Positions 1 through 11,455 of a stretch of DNA of 64,000 bases are shown in pieces; position 1 is the stretch's first letter, and each line of letters starts with the position of its first letter. This DNA is from Enoplosus armatus (taxonomy: Eukaryota; Chordata; Actinopteri; Centrarchiformes; Enoplosidae). The stretch lies in assembly GCF_043641665.1 (NCBI RefSeq), contig NC_092201.1, positions 2,832,501 through 2,896,500 on the forward strand. The letters are read 5' to 3'. The position numbers were made by a program, and so were the translations under genes. A model generated the notes under the pieces. That model did no database searches. It was not told where the DNA came from and was given only the letters and a program-made list of their open reading frames with translations.

Positions 1-2173
1 GGGGTATAAATAATAGAATGCAATGGGAGATTATTTACTCTTTAAATGAGGAGCTGCTCTCTCTCTGCTCTCCCAGCTCCCGACACTTCCCGCCTTCACA
101 CTCACATGCTCTGCACACCACAATGAAAACAAGACGAGTTTTTATCCATTCTTGGTCAGTAGATAATAATTTGCATATAAATGGAAATATTTATTGTGAC
201 AAAAAAATAAGGAAAGGGAGATGTAGGAAGTAATATGCTCATTTTTCAAAAACTCATGGGGCCCAACTGTGATATCTGTATTTTAGGAGTCAAGCAGTTT
301 AAAAAATAAGACGAACTGAATCTGAAAAAAAAAAAAAAGAGAGAAAGAATAAATAAATAAATAGCAGGAGAAGAAAGGGAGAGGGGAGCCAAGGGAACCT
401 TTTAAGATGTTTACTACACAAATGGAGTCTCCAGAGAAGACAGCGTCCTGATGAAATATGAGAGATAGCTGTCGACATTCTGTACTTTTCTCCTGGCTGT
501 GTAGATGGAGGCAGGCAGGCTGGAGGACTAAGCTGTAATGACTTCCCTTCCCCTACCTGACTCACCGGGGGAAACCAATAAAGTTACAAAAATAAACTTT
601 ACAGATGTGGAAAATGTATTACCAAGATAGGAAATAGGTGACTACACTTGAAAAGAAATCGAATATTGAAGGTGCGCCCCAAAGAAAAGAAAAAAAGGGG
701 GGGGGAGAAAAAAATTCAAATGCAAATGTAAACACACTTTACATTTATTTTATTCCAACTGTAAAGTGATACATAAAAGTGTGAATATCTTTAACATTTT
801 TGTTTGATAAGTCACACGAGGTGGCACGGAAATGCAAACCTTGACTCACGCAGTAATCAGTCAGAAAGGCAGAAAATACACGGCAGCATGAAAATACGTG
901 GTGCAAACACGTTCAACTGGCTCTCACTGAAGTCAGGTTTGTTAGTTTTGTGCCTGCTCTTTTGAAAGTTAAATTACCATTCATAAGCACCGTTTTTAAA
1001 ATGGGCGAACTACAAAGCATTATAATAAGAGAGCAGACTTGCTATTGCTTTTTTTTTTTTTATCACCTGTTCTGTTTGGATTCATTAAATTATAACCAGT
1101 GTGGTGCAATAGCTGTGTGCACTGCTGGTGGGACTCCTGTGTGGATCCAATATGCATTCTAATAAAACGCATGTAGCCGTATGTACACAGCGCAGATGTG
1201 ATTGTGGAGGTGTGGGATGCATGTTAGCCTAAACTGATTGAAATCGATAGGAAACAGGAAGAGGTGTGGAGTATTACATAGTCGGTCGTTCTGGTACAGC
1301 AGAGATGTTAGCGTGCTTGCTCCCCATGTAATGGCTTCACATGAGCATACATACATACGAAGCCCCACAGCAGCGAGCTCTGAACAGATAAGGGCTGAAG
1401 CTCTTTGACTTTCTATTTCCTTTTCAGAAACCCAGCCGAGACTCCAGCTGTCAGGGTTCCTGTTCCCCCGTCGTCGCAATATTGTTTCCATGTTCTTGAT
1501 TTAGACGTTTTGTCCCGGAGTTTCTGAGGGTGATTTCACAGTCGAAAAAAGTCGCAGGTTGTTTAGATCAGAGTCGCAGACATTTTGCGCTGCTAGTCAC
1601 TGTTTTTAAATCTGACCATTTTCAGGGCAAAAATATGTACAAAACTGTACTTTGTTTTCAGAGTTTTACTCATATCTTGTCTTTGAAACGGCGCTTAGAC
1701 AATCAACACAGTACTGCAACTAACTCTTACTTTAATAGTGGGGGGAAATATTTTTTTATATGTTTTACTTTCAAAAATACACATTTTTAAAAAAGGAAGA
1801 TTGGCTTTTGTTTTTGTGCTGCTGAGATCAGGAAGTAACCTGCGTCGTATCTGATATTTGTTCACTTACCTTAACATATGTTGGATCAGAGACATGCACA
1901 ATGCAACTATTACCACATTTTGCTCAAAAAACAGTTTGAATCCGAGATGTGAAAAGCATTTGTACAACAGAAGCGTGTGTTTCAGAGATATATTCTCTCA
2001 TCCTGTGCAGCCTTGTACTTTCTCATTTGGTTTCTTTCTTTCGGCCCTCTATCTGTCTCTTGCATCTGCTGAGGAGACACCATGTAGGAGTGGTGGTTAT
2101 CAGGCCCTGATCAATGCAAGCAGGAAACATACTGATTAGAATATGAACAGACCGCAGAGAGGGGAAAATATGG

Positions 2174-2174
<1 letters not shown>
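1..2174. other. Non-coding stretch, nothing assignable
   Basis: I see no gene here. The sequence is AT-rich, with an A-run near 325-338, a short G-run in the 690s and scattered T-runs. Short open frames on both strands have no recognisable domain and no convincing splice context. One minus-strand donor-like site (GTTAAG|GTAAGT, near 1868) follows a 53-bp open segment, but its acceptor ends in GAG and is weak. Confidence 0.6.

Positions 2175-2236
<62 letters not shown>
2175..2236. repeat. (CA)31 microsatellite
   Basis: A perfect CA dinucleotide tract. The Cys/Val frames that cross it on the minus strand are low-complexity artefacts. It is probably length-polymorphic. Confidence 0.97.
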
Positions 2237-2239
<3 letters not shown>

Positions 2240-2639
2240 GCAGTCCAAGCTACAAAGTTTTGTCTTGCAAATATAATTCTTCTGCTTGAATTTCACAGTT
2301 TGACCACATGCAAGAGAATTAACTCTTAATATATGAACAAGCGTTCCTCCTCCCTTCAGTCAGGACTGAGTCAATAGGAAGACACACAAACACGCAGCAG
2401 TCCAATTCTGAAAGCTCACATTCACGTTCACACGAGCGACTTCTGACGCTCAGTCGGCCGTCTTGCTCTGAGAAGCGGCGGCGTGCACGCAGGTCTCGCC
2501 TGCATTGTGAAACAGCTGTAACGTGGGTTTTTAAAGAAGTCCAGGAGCTTAACTGAACGTCCACCACCATCGTTAAAGTTCCAAACACGGACTTTAGGCC
2601 GGATACACAAGGCCACACTGAAACATTTGCTAGTTTCAG

Positions 2640-2730
2640 GGACTCAAATTTGATTTGCTCCTTTTTGAAATTGAATATCTTTGGGGTTTAGACATTTTAT
2701 AGAATAAACAACATATAAGCAATAGATTTG
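2640..2730 (+). repeat. Fragment of teleost TCAGAAAATGGTG-type repeat
   Basis: The central part of the repeat is visible: TTTGCTCC, then AAATTGAATATCTTTGGGG and TTTAGACATTTTATAG. The same order (ATTTGCTGCTTTT, GAATATCTTTGGG, then GGACTGTTGG) is typical of a very common percomorph interspersed repeat that also occurs at 11.5, 16.2 and 51.7 kb here. Both ends are lost or too diverged to place. The family class is not settled from sequence alone. Confidence 0.45.
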
Positions 2731-2949
2731 ACATGTAGACACAAAGTAATGATAAGTAGCACTTGAGGAATTGAATTTGGGGGACGAGAGAGAGAGTTTG
2801 GGGAACTCACACCTGACGAACACATTTGGAAAAAGAGATTTAGGGTTTGTGAGGAGAATATTCAGAAAGAATTCAGAAACTCACTTTACAACCAGCAACA
2901 TTTGGATCAATGTAGTTGATGCAAACAAACGCTCCACCACGTGATGGGT

Positions 2950-3092
2950 TTCGAGTTAGAGCAGGTCGTCCACCAATCGCAGGGTTGGCGGTTCGTTAGC
3001 TTGCTGCCATCCAAGTGTGAACGTGTGTGAGGCAAATGGTGAAGCGCTTTGGATGAATGTGCTCATAAAAATGCAGCCATTTACCATTTAAA
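2950..3092 (-). repeat. Decayed copy of teleost AGCGCTTTTCTA repeat
   Basis: Read on plus, the copy shows TCGTCCACCAATCGCAGGG, GGCGGTTCG, a block like GTGTGAACGTGTGTGAGG, then GAAGCGCTTTGGATG and finally CAGCCATTTACCATTTA. This order is the reverse complement of the widespread teleost repeat that begins with a tatatagcgctttt-like segment and carries a TTCAGTGTCTTGCTCAAGG block. The CTTGCTCAAGG part is deleted in this copy. It is related to the copies at 9.83 and 10.43 kb. Confidence 0.6.
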
Positions 3093-4286
3093 CTCACTGC
3101 ACTGCACAAATATAACACAAAAACCAAGACAAACATGGTGATGGTGGTGTAGTCGGGCAACAGTCGCCTCTGAGGCGGCTTTGGCTTCCTTGTGGGAGCG
3201 TCCAAACGTGTACGCAGATGTTTGTGCAAATACGTGTGTGCGTTTGTGTACGTTAGCTATTAAGCGCATTAAGATGCAGATTAAAGGAGAAAGCAGTACA
3301 AGCCCCGGTCAGTAAGTTGTGTTGACTTACCTGCGGCCTCCTGCAGGCTCTCTGCTATAAAGGCCGCCTCAGATTGTGTAGCAGGGCCAGAAAAAACACG
3401 TGCTTTAATGTGAGATATGATTAATATCGGGATGTAGAAGAGAGTCTGTGTGGACTCTCTGAAAGGAAGCTGTGTTTATGTCTTTGTTCAGCGATGGTCT
3501 TTGAAAATGTTTGAATGCACTTCAGATGTTATTGTTATATGTATGTTTGAGTCTTAAAATGTTAAAACATCAATTAAAAATCAGTGACAGTGTCGCACAA
3601 ATATTAGGGTTTCAAACGTCCAGCGGTCAAGGTTTTATGCTAAGTATGCAACTACAGCATGTCATCAAAAGTAAGGAGCACTAAATCTGTGAGACGTTTG
3701 AAGTCTATTATGATGTAAACACATTTTGAAAAAGACAAAAATGAAACACGGCCTCACTTCCTTTCCCGTGCCAAGAAACACGGCTATTATTTTCTCAAAA
3801 ATATCCATTAACTACAATCAGTGACCCCATAAATTCCCAGCTGAGCAGCCAACAAAAACACAACGCAATCAATCCAATTTCTCTCCCTAAAAGAAAAAAA
3901 AATTACTGCCACCCATTATTATTAGTGCTGCCACTTTGACTGCAACAAACCAGAATCCAGAGATCATATCTGAAAGTCAGCTTCCTGTTGTTGGACCGGG
4001 CATACTGTGTTCTGTTGTTATTGTTATTGTTGCTGCGCAGCAATCCTTTTTGTATATCCGGATTTGGAGGCACATAAAGCCTAAATGTGCTCCAGCAGAG
4101 CGTTTTTATGACAGATTTCTGACTTGAGAAGGAGCCATAATAACGAGGAGTGTTTGCTTTAGATTGCTATTTAAGGCCAGTTGTCTTTGGCCAACAGAAG
4201 GCGCCAAGTGGGGGGATCGAAAAGAGGGCCTATCAATTACTGACCTCGATGGTCAACCTCCTGACTCATTTGGACTCCCATTTTCT

Positions 4287-4289
<3 letters not shown>

Positions 4290-4365
<76 letters not shown>
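4290..4365. repeat. (CA)38 microsatellite
   Basis: The longest dinucleotide tract in the window and uninterrupted. It faces the (GT)33 tract at 4679 in inverted orientation, with a spacer of about 310 bp. Confidence 0.97.
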
Positions 4366-4366
<1 letters not shown>

Positions 4367-4523
4367 CCACAGGTTAAGTCTGGGGTTTTGGAAGGATCCC
4401 AGGGTGAACATTAATTTCTTAATGCATTTTGGATCCCATGGGGGCTGTCCTCAAGAGTAGGCCACACGGGACCACTCTGCCAACTCTCATAATAGGATTG
4501 AGTGACTGTGTAGTAAGTGATGT

Positions 4524-4525
<2 letters not shown>

Positions 4526-4555
<30 letters not shown>
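4526..4555. repeat. (GT)15 microsatellite
   Basis: A perfect GT tract between the CA tract at 4290 and the longer GT tract at 4679. Confidence 0.95.
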
Positions 4556-4556
<1 letters not shown>

Positions 4557-4676
4557 GATGACTCCACATCTTTGCAGTTAAAATGTTCGACGCCAAAAGA
4601 ACTCTTTAATAATTCTCCTTCTTCTTCTTTCTATTGTGCCTTTTTTCACTATTTTGATAGTATCACACTTGCATGT

Positions 4677-4678
<2 letters not shown>

Positions 4679-4745
<67 letters not shown>
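4679..4745. repeat. (GT)33 microsatellite
   Basis: A perfect GT tract. Together with the CA tract at 4290 it could form a long intramolecular duplex in single-stranded DNA or in a transcript. Confidence 0.97.
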
Positions 4746-4746
<1 letters not shown>

Positions 4747-7700
4747 TGGTTTGCACGTCTTTGCCGTGCAAAGGAAAATAAAGCCGTCATTAATTAGCAA
4801 GGTTGAGTTCCTCCTCTTGGAGGTTTGTTATTGCTATGTCTGAACCTGGAAGGAGGCAGACGGCTAACTGATCGACAGGCTCTCTGGGACTCGGTAATGA
4901 TAATCAATATTGACACATGTTTTCTGCTCTCACCATAACTCATAAACATCCCCACGCAGGCAGCAGCACGACGGCCTGGTGTGTGTACGCCTGCGGCAGA
5001 CAAACAAAAACAACCGGCATGTTCAAATTTAGACTGGAGATGAAATGGAAAATGTCTGCCCAGACAAGCTTATGACCTCTGCGGGGTTCAGACGGATGAT
5101 TCTGGATACTGATCAGTTTGGATTAAAGCTGCAGATAGAAGTTTTTCTTAACCATTATGAAAAAAAAAACAAAGACAAGTGAACGATTCCAGTGAATTCC
5201 CACTGAAATGTTATTATCAGGCTCCTGTCAAGGAAAGTCTGCAGGGCTCAGATACGCAGATATTTCAAAATGCTAAAGCAACATTTGTGGGTGAAACACA
5301 AGGTCGGTGATAAAACAGTTAAAAGAGCAATTAGTGGAATATTTTAGAGTCAGTCAATCCAATCAATGTATACGCTTTTCATAATGTCTCAAACTTTATT
5401 ATCCTGGCTTTGATGGAATGTTTTGGTCAAAGATTTGGTCTAAATTAATGTAAATTTTAATTTATTAAAACTAATTTAAGGGAAAATGTAGGTGTATTTC
5501 GGATGAATGAATACCAGCAGATATTTTGGGATCAAATATCAATAATAGTATCAGGCAGGCTCTAGTCTAAATGGTGTGTAATATTTTGGCATGAAAACAT
5601 TCAAATTTTTAAATATTAGTTGTTATCGACCGACAAATACCTGAAAACTTTATTCATTTTTTGTGTCTTAACAGCACAACTTTACAAAGTCAAAATCAAG
5701 AAAATGATCAATTCAAATGTAAAGGTCAGCTGCATGAAATCGGCAGCTTTTGTCCCAAACTATTTGTCTCAGCTTTTTCAGCACCTCCATGTAGGGGGGG
5801 GGGGGCGACGACACACAATACGGCCGCCGCTTTGGAAGCAGAAGGTCAGGGTCTTGGTGGCACGAGAGGGCGACCAATGAAAAAGAACATTTGGGTCACT
5901 GGGCAATTACCAACACTCTCCATCACAATAAATGGACCCGCACATACCCCCCCCCCCCCCTCAATTAATGCATTAGAGGGGTCAGGGGTTATGTAAGCAC
6001 CATCCTCTCTGCCAGAACTGGGTGGAGAGTCATAATCCAGGAAACGTGGTGCTCAAATCTGATTGGTTGTGTGTGAATGTTTAGCTTATATGTCAAAAGA
6101 CAGCTGGAGGAGGGAGAGGGGGGGGGGGGGGCGACGGCAGCAGCAAGGAAAGTGCTGTGCTGGGAGAGTTAGTCGGCTGTAGTGCTGCCTTACTGAAAAC
6201 CCTATATGAAAATGCTGCAGCGTGGCCAGAAATATACATCATACTCTAAAAACAGATGGACAGACAGTTTCGACACAACCTCCCTCTGCGACACATTACA
6301 GGCTTCCTAAAGTATTTAGTATAATATGATACAAAAACTTATTTCTCATGATAAACCACTCAAACTTTGACCTTTTCTACTTGGAGGAAAATTGAAGGAT
6401 GTATTACGTGTCTGACCTGAACATCCAGAAATAATCCCACAAGCTTAACAGAAAATTGTAAGTAACTGAAGTTGTGTTTGGATAGAGGCCCATGACAGGG
6501 CACAAACTCACGCAATGTACCACATACAGAAGCCCTTTCTGTTTATTTATTCAAATAGTGCCATGAATGGTGTATTATGACGGCTTTCATCTGTCAGGTA
6601 AAGATGTAACACTCTTCCTCTTTCCCTCTGTGTTTCTATTAGAGGGGGGGGGGTTAAAGCGAGAGCACCGTCAGTCGTTTCGCCTCGAGCCAAATTCCAC
6701 ATTCATGCTGAACACACACACACACACACACACACACAAGCTCACACACACACAAGCTCACACACCTCGCCGGTTAAAGCTTTCTAGGAAATGTGAGTTG
6801 ACCTCTCCTTTCCTCGCCACACCACCGTGAAAAGAGACAAAGACAAGTCGAGCGCGTGATGCCGTGTGCACTGAAACCTAACCTGCTGATGATTTTATGT
6901 AAAAATACTTCTATCTAGTACATAAAAAATAGCAGCGATTGATTAATCAAACGCTTACTCTTTCACTCAGTTTTATTATTTATGGAAAACACATCTACTT
7001 TCAGAATCTTTGTATTAGAATACACTGGATAAATGGAAATCAGCGTCCGCAATTACTCACTCGTTCATTTATTACTTACTCCGTACGTGATAAACACTTT
7101 ATAGTTTACTCTGTGGCGAGCAAGTTCAGATTTCAGACTGCTATGAGCCAACATCCCTCTGCACCATTACTCAAAGGTGTTGTGTCACGTGACATCTATC
7201 AACAGTGAAGCGTGGCATAGGGTAATTGTCCTGGCCTATTAGAGAAGATGACCATCTTCATAATGGCCGCTACTAAGATACTTCACTCGGTTATAAACCT
7301 TGTAGTCAAACTTTCATTCATCTTTTTGTCTGTAACTCTCACTGCCACCAGTGTGTAAAGTTTCCTCACACAGCTTTAACTTGGTAGCTGCGGGAGTTAA
7401 AGCCGGACCAGGGCCTTTTGTGTGCTCTGAATTTCTCATATGACGGTTCTGGCTGATTCATGTGTGCTTGCTGCCTGTCGCTGTTCTGCTCAGACCAAGC
7501 AGCAGGATGACGAGGGGCTACTGAGTCGTCCTGCGTTCACTTTTCCTTTTTGAATTATCAGATGTAACTCTACATCGGTCAAATCTTGTTATGCAAACAG
7601 ACAATACGTTTGATCAGGAAGCTTAGACAGTCCATGAAAGCAATGACACAAGCTGATACTAACATTGTATCACTGAAATTGTAGAAAGGAGCCCGGGTTG

Positions 7701-8296
7701 CAGTCCGTCACCACCAGTCAATCATTCACCAATAATACCAGTTAAAACCCTCCCTGAAGCACTCTGCACATTTCCGTGTATGAGCGTGTGTGTGTGTGTG
7801 TGCATGTGTGTTTACAAGGGTAGTTGAGGCCATGTTATATTAAGTTTTAAGGGTGTGTGTGTGTGGGGGGGGGGGGGGGTGCACACACAGGGACAGAGTC
7901 TCTTTCTCAGTGGCGAGACTTTGAAGTCGGGGCAGTTCTCTCTTTGAGGTGGTCTATCCCCCGTTCTCAACAGCGTTAATCATGCGTGAAGAGAACATGC
8001 TCGCTCTGTGGTCGGCCGGGCATCGCTACTGATGGCTTCCCTCATTCTCCGTGTGGGATGGAGGGGCCGGGCTCGAGGGGGGGTGGCAGCTCAGATTAAC
8101 ATGGCCTTAGGCTAACGCGCTAAAGAGAAAGCGCAACAAATAAATATACGGGGTCACCTCGTTCAACCGTAGCTACAAAGGTAGAAGGGTTCAAGGCAAT
8201 TGAAATTTACAACCAGGAAGATTTTTTTTTTCTTCACCAGCCAATAGAGAGGAACTCTGCTGCAGATCACTTCAAGGGATAGTAAATGCAAAATAG
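4746..8296. other. Non-coding stretch with G/C homopolymers and small CA tracts
   Basis: No gene is recognised. It contains G12 at 5794-5805, C14 at 5947-5960, G14 at 6118-6131, (CA)13 at 6712-6738 followed by small tandem AGCTCACACA units, and a GT tract running into G15 at 7865-7879. A 39-bp segment ending in CTGTCAG|GTAAAG (about 6560-6598) has a fair acceptor and an open frame, but it is too short to support as an exon. Confidence 0.55.
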
Positions 8297-9028
8297 TACA
8301 CTATATGGCCAAGAGAGTGTGGACACATGCTTTTGTTTGCCTTTGGTGAGGGACTGGTTGTCATGGTTTGGGCCCAACCCCATAGTTCCAATTAAGGGAA
8401 GTCTTATTTCGAAGGCATACTATGGGCCCACATTACAATTGTTATTTCTTCCCAATTTCATGCATCTCGGTTGGATTGGAGAGCTATCGGATATCAAAAA
8501 ATCCAAGAAGCATTCAAGAAAGCTTGATTTTTTTTGTCTGAAATGCCTTGAATCCTGATAAAATTCAATGAAATTTGATACACTTTGATTTACACTATAT
8601 ATATATAGATTTACACTATATATATAGACCAAGCAGGTCTGTGTATATATATATATATCTTGGTTTTCCTGGGCTGCATTTGGAAACTTCCAAAAATGCT
8701 AGAAGAAGTTCAGTTACGACAATAAATGTTTATCTTGGTATCTAACCACTAACTAACACCATCGCATAATCACATGGATGGGTCATTTCCTGTTTTAACA
8801 GGAGAGTATAAAGTAAGATCCATAAAGTTATGTTTTATTAAGGTTTGGAGGAACTTGACTGGCGCTTTGAACCTCTGGGAGCGAATCTGCAGCCAGGTTC
8901 CCAAATCTAGTGGAAAGCCTTCCTGAAAGACTGCAGGCTGCTGTAGCAGCATATTAATGCCTATGGTTTCAGAATGAGAAGTGCACTTTTTCGGTGGCCA
9001 CATACTTCTGGCTCTGTCTGGCTGCAGA
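8297..9028 (+). mobile_element. Decayed Tc1/mariner transposon
   Basis: The left end begins TACACTATATGGCC followed by GTGTGGACAC (8297-8326). This is the terminal inverted repeat of a well-known teleost Tc1-like family. The right end near 8993-9014 shows the inverse, GTGGCCACATACTTCTGGC. Transposase remnants read on plus: SWFGPNPIVPIKG around 8360-8400 (family consensus SWFGLGPLVPVKG), GLEELDW at about 8842-8862 (consensus GVEELDW, before the last catalytic Asp region) and NLVESLPE near 8900-8922. The catalytic core between these pieces is lost or replaced, and frame breaks and stops prevent a full product. The copy is dead. The middle (about 8430-8840) is longer than the matching consensus segment and holds TA-rich DNA, perhaps a nested insertion. 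The strand given is the transposase sense. Confidence 0.88.
8594..8661. repeat. TA-rich tandem and hairpin inside Tc1 remnant
   Basis: Two tandem units of GATTTACACTATATATATA are followed by AGACC, a short loop, GGTCT and another TA run. The AGACC/GGTCT arms plus flanking TA form a plausible hairpin. It does not belong to the Tc1 consensus, so it is either an insertion or a local expansion. Confidence 0.6.
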
Positions 9029-9832
9029 TATAAATACTTGTATCGGGAGAAAGACTGTTGGACGGGTCAGGAAAGAAGTGCAAGAGATTGCAAGGCCTAA
9101 GGAAAGGATAGCAGAGGGAGAAAGAGCCAGAGAGAGGAAATGGGGGTGGAGGGGAGGACTTTGAGCAGGGGGAGGCACAGACAGTTGAGTCATATTTCAG
9201 GCCTGATTGGAACTGACAAAGTGTTATTGGAGGACTCAGTCCCCACAGCATTGTTTGCTTTAGAAAGTCAGGGCCAGATTTATTATGACTGAAAAACATT
9301 AGAGATCGGAAGTGGGGACAGCGCAGGGAGCACGGCATGTCTGTCTGCACACAGGGAAAAGGAACTTTAGAGGGCTCATGTGGAGATGTATTAGGCCAGA
9401 TTTGACATTTTATGCCGTTCATAAAAAAGATTTAAAAGTCTGGTGTTGAAAACGTTAATGCAGTCAAAGGAATGACAGAATATTACCAATATAAACCTGT
9501 CAGTACCCACCGTCTGTAGTTCTCCATGAGTTCACTCATGGAGACAAATGGCTGCCATTTGCCACGTTTAGTGTTATGGCCGTTGGGGTTGAGGGTCTGA
9601 GGATGCCGATAAGCGTATACATCTCCATGAGTATATACTCCTTTTATCTCTTCACACAGCCCACAGTTCCTCCGTACCACAAGACTCGGTTAAAGTAGCA
9701 GCAGGGATCAAATTCTGCATTGTCTGTTTAAGAATCTGTGATAGTTTGAGTTTGGACGTAATAGCGTCTAATAAACCAGGCTGATGAAAAGTAGGCTGCA
9801 GATTTAAATCCAAAAGACTAATAGTGAAAATT
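9029..9832. other. Non-coding stretch
   Basis: No gene. A purine-rich segment at 9060-9180 gives a proline/serine-rich open frame on the minus strand that has no domain and looks like a composition effect. Confidence 0.55.
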
Positions 9833-9965
9833 GAATGGACTGCACTTACACAGCGCTTTTCTATCTACCTGCCTGGCATCGGCCATTATGAGCACAAACC
9901 CCGGACCCTTCGACATGTAGCCAGGAGGGGTCGGTGACTGGACCGCCAGCCCGGTCTTCTTCATC
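9833..9965 (+). repeat. Teleost AGCGCTTTTCTA repeat, internally deleted
   Basis: The copy starts GGACTGCACTTACACAGCGC followed by TTTTCTATCTACC, and ends with CTTCGACATGTAGCCAGGAG, GACTGGACCGCC and an AGCCCGGTCTTC-like tail. These are the two ends of a repeat that is very common in percomorph genomes. The middle, including the TTCAGTGTCTTGCTCAAGG block, is missing here. A second copy lies about 470 bp to the right in inverted orientation. Confidence 0.7.
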
Positions 9966-10214
9966 ATTAAGTGGACTCAAGGAACAGATAGATATGGGAG
10001 CTCTAAAGAGGCCACAATCGTCAGCTGTGGGATAAAGGTAGCAACACTACAGAGCTGATAGTTTGTGTAAAAAGTCATGAAATTACATTTTTAAAGGATG
10101 AGTTGAGTTGAATATCACGTAGTTTCTATTTCATTTAACTGAACTTGACTGAGCTGAACTGAACATAACCCAGCTTAATTTAAAACTCAATTTAAACTTA
10201 AAACATAACCCCTT

Positions 10215-10383
10215 GGCTACTGGATGCCATGTTAAGATGCATATCATATAACCACAATGTCCCCGGTTTGATTCTCACCGGGACTGGTGACACATTGGTC
10301 GCATGTCGTACGTCACGCTCTCCCAGCATTCCCTGCCTGTATCTCTGCTATCATCATCAAATAAAGGCAAAAACTAAATAAAA
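10215..10383 (+). mobile_element. tRNA-derived SINE
   Basis: A tRNA-like B box (GGTTTGATTCTCACCGGG, from 10265) is followed by the SINE body and tail seen in many percomorph SINEs: GCATGTCGTACGTCACGCTC, CTCCCAGCATTCCCTG, TATCTCTGCTATCATCATC and AAATAAAGGCAAAAAC, with an A-rich end. The A box is poorly preserved, so the left boundary is approximate. No coding capacity is expected. The AATAAAGG at the tail resembles a polyadenylation signal and could act as one if the site is transcribed on plus. Confidence 0.7.
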
Positions 10384-10424
10384 ACTCGGGGAAAACACGG
10401 GAAATCCACCTTGTAGCAACCAAT

Positions 10425-10575
10425 AATGATATCACAGAGGACATCCCCGGCTCCTCCTGTCCACATGTCCTTGAGCAAGACACTGAACGGCAAAAAAGCT
10501 CCCGACAGGCAGGCCTGCACCTCACATGACAGGGAGGTAGAAAAGTTCCATGTAAGTGCAGTCCGTTTGTAAATA
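10425..10575 (-). repeat. Second AGCGCTTTTCTA repeat, inverted
   Basis: Read on minus, the order is ACGGACTGCACTTACATGG, AACTTTTCTACC, GTGCAGGCCTGCC, TTCAGTGTCTTGCTCAAGG, ACATGTGGACAGGAGGAGCC and GGGGATG. That is a near full-length copy of the same family as the 9833 copy. The pair flanks the SINE at 10215 in inverted orientation. Confidence 0.75.
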
Positions 10576-11455
10576 TTGTATGTAAATATGTGAAATGTAT
10601 CCAGGAAGGTCCACAATGTCTGTAGTGTCACCAGGAAATTATTTCATTTTAAATGCTCTGCACGACACAAAGAAGCTCCATTCACCTCCATGTATGAGGG
10701 CAACTAATACTATTTCAACACACTAATGATGTGATTTAGGTGACCTGACAAAATACTTAAAAATAAATATTCAAGTTATCGCAGCTTGGCTTCTTAAATG
10801 TCAAAGCCCAGTAAAGCTGCCCAGTTGTGTTGACGGTGTCCTGTATATACAGACCTGTCATGAATATGAGGCCGTTGCTGGAAAAGTACATGTTGCTCGC
10901 TCAACTTTCCCTGTATAAATAAAGCTTAAAATAAAAAGTTAACACAGGCAGAAAAACAATGGCAGCCAGAGCAGGGCGCTCTCATCCTGGCCAGCGCTCA
11001 CACATGTTTTGATAGTTAATGGACAGTGTGGAGAGGCTAAGCTCACCGTATTTGAGTAACCTCCGCCTGACCCCCTCCCCACCGCTCCCCTCCTCGCACA
11101 CTGGGATAGTGAGCGACAGCGAAAAAGAGGGAGGAGAGAGAGGAGAAGAGGGAGGCGGCGGGGGCCACGGCGGTGCATTGGGGTCCTAAATGAATGAAGG
11201 CTCTGGCTGGTCGCGGCCTGTGTTGTGTTTGGCTTGGCAGGATGTGTCCACACAGTGCGGTGGCACAGACGGCCAAAATCAGCTGACTGCTGCAGAGTGT
11301 TCGTTTGATGCCTGGATGTTTATTAGTTCAGTGGTTAAATCAGAGTTAATAATTTGAAAAACAGAAGCCAAACAAAAAAAGTGCAATATTTAAACTATAT
11401 ATTTACACTATATTATGTCTGATTGAAAATGGCATTTTATGGAAATAAATAAATT
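10576..11455. other. Non-coding stretch with one exon-like segment
   Basis: No known gene. 11040-11170 is GC-rich with a long purine run on plus, which is a long pyrimidine tract on minus. The minus-strand exon candidate at 11047-11100 is discussed as a finding. Confidence 0.5.

Larger units (their letters stand above)
2237..4289. other. Non-coding stretch with two decayed repeats
   Basis: No gene is recognised. The segment holds a fragment of the TCAGAAAATGGTG repeat family near 2640-2730 and a copy of the AGCGCTTTTCTA repeat family at about 2950-3092 (listed separately). A strong minus-strand donor (GCCGCAG|GTAAGT, near 3330) is present, but no good acceptor lies upstream of it. The rest is unremarkable AT-rich DNA. 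Confidence 0.55.

Noticed and set aside
3330..3400. Minus-strand donor GCCGCAG|GTAAGT with an open frame upstream
   Set aside because: No acceptable acceptor lies within exon-like distance. The best AG lacks a pyrimidine tract.
4290..4745. Poly-His/Thr and poly-Cys/Val frames
   Set aside because: They are translations of CA/GT microsatellites. The same applies at 2175, 27079, 29656, 45331 and 62390.
10215..10383. tRNA gene
   Set aside because: Only the B box is preserved and no cloverleaf can be drawn. The tail identifies a SINE.
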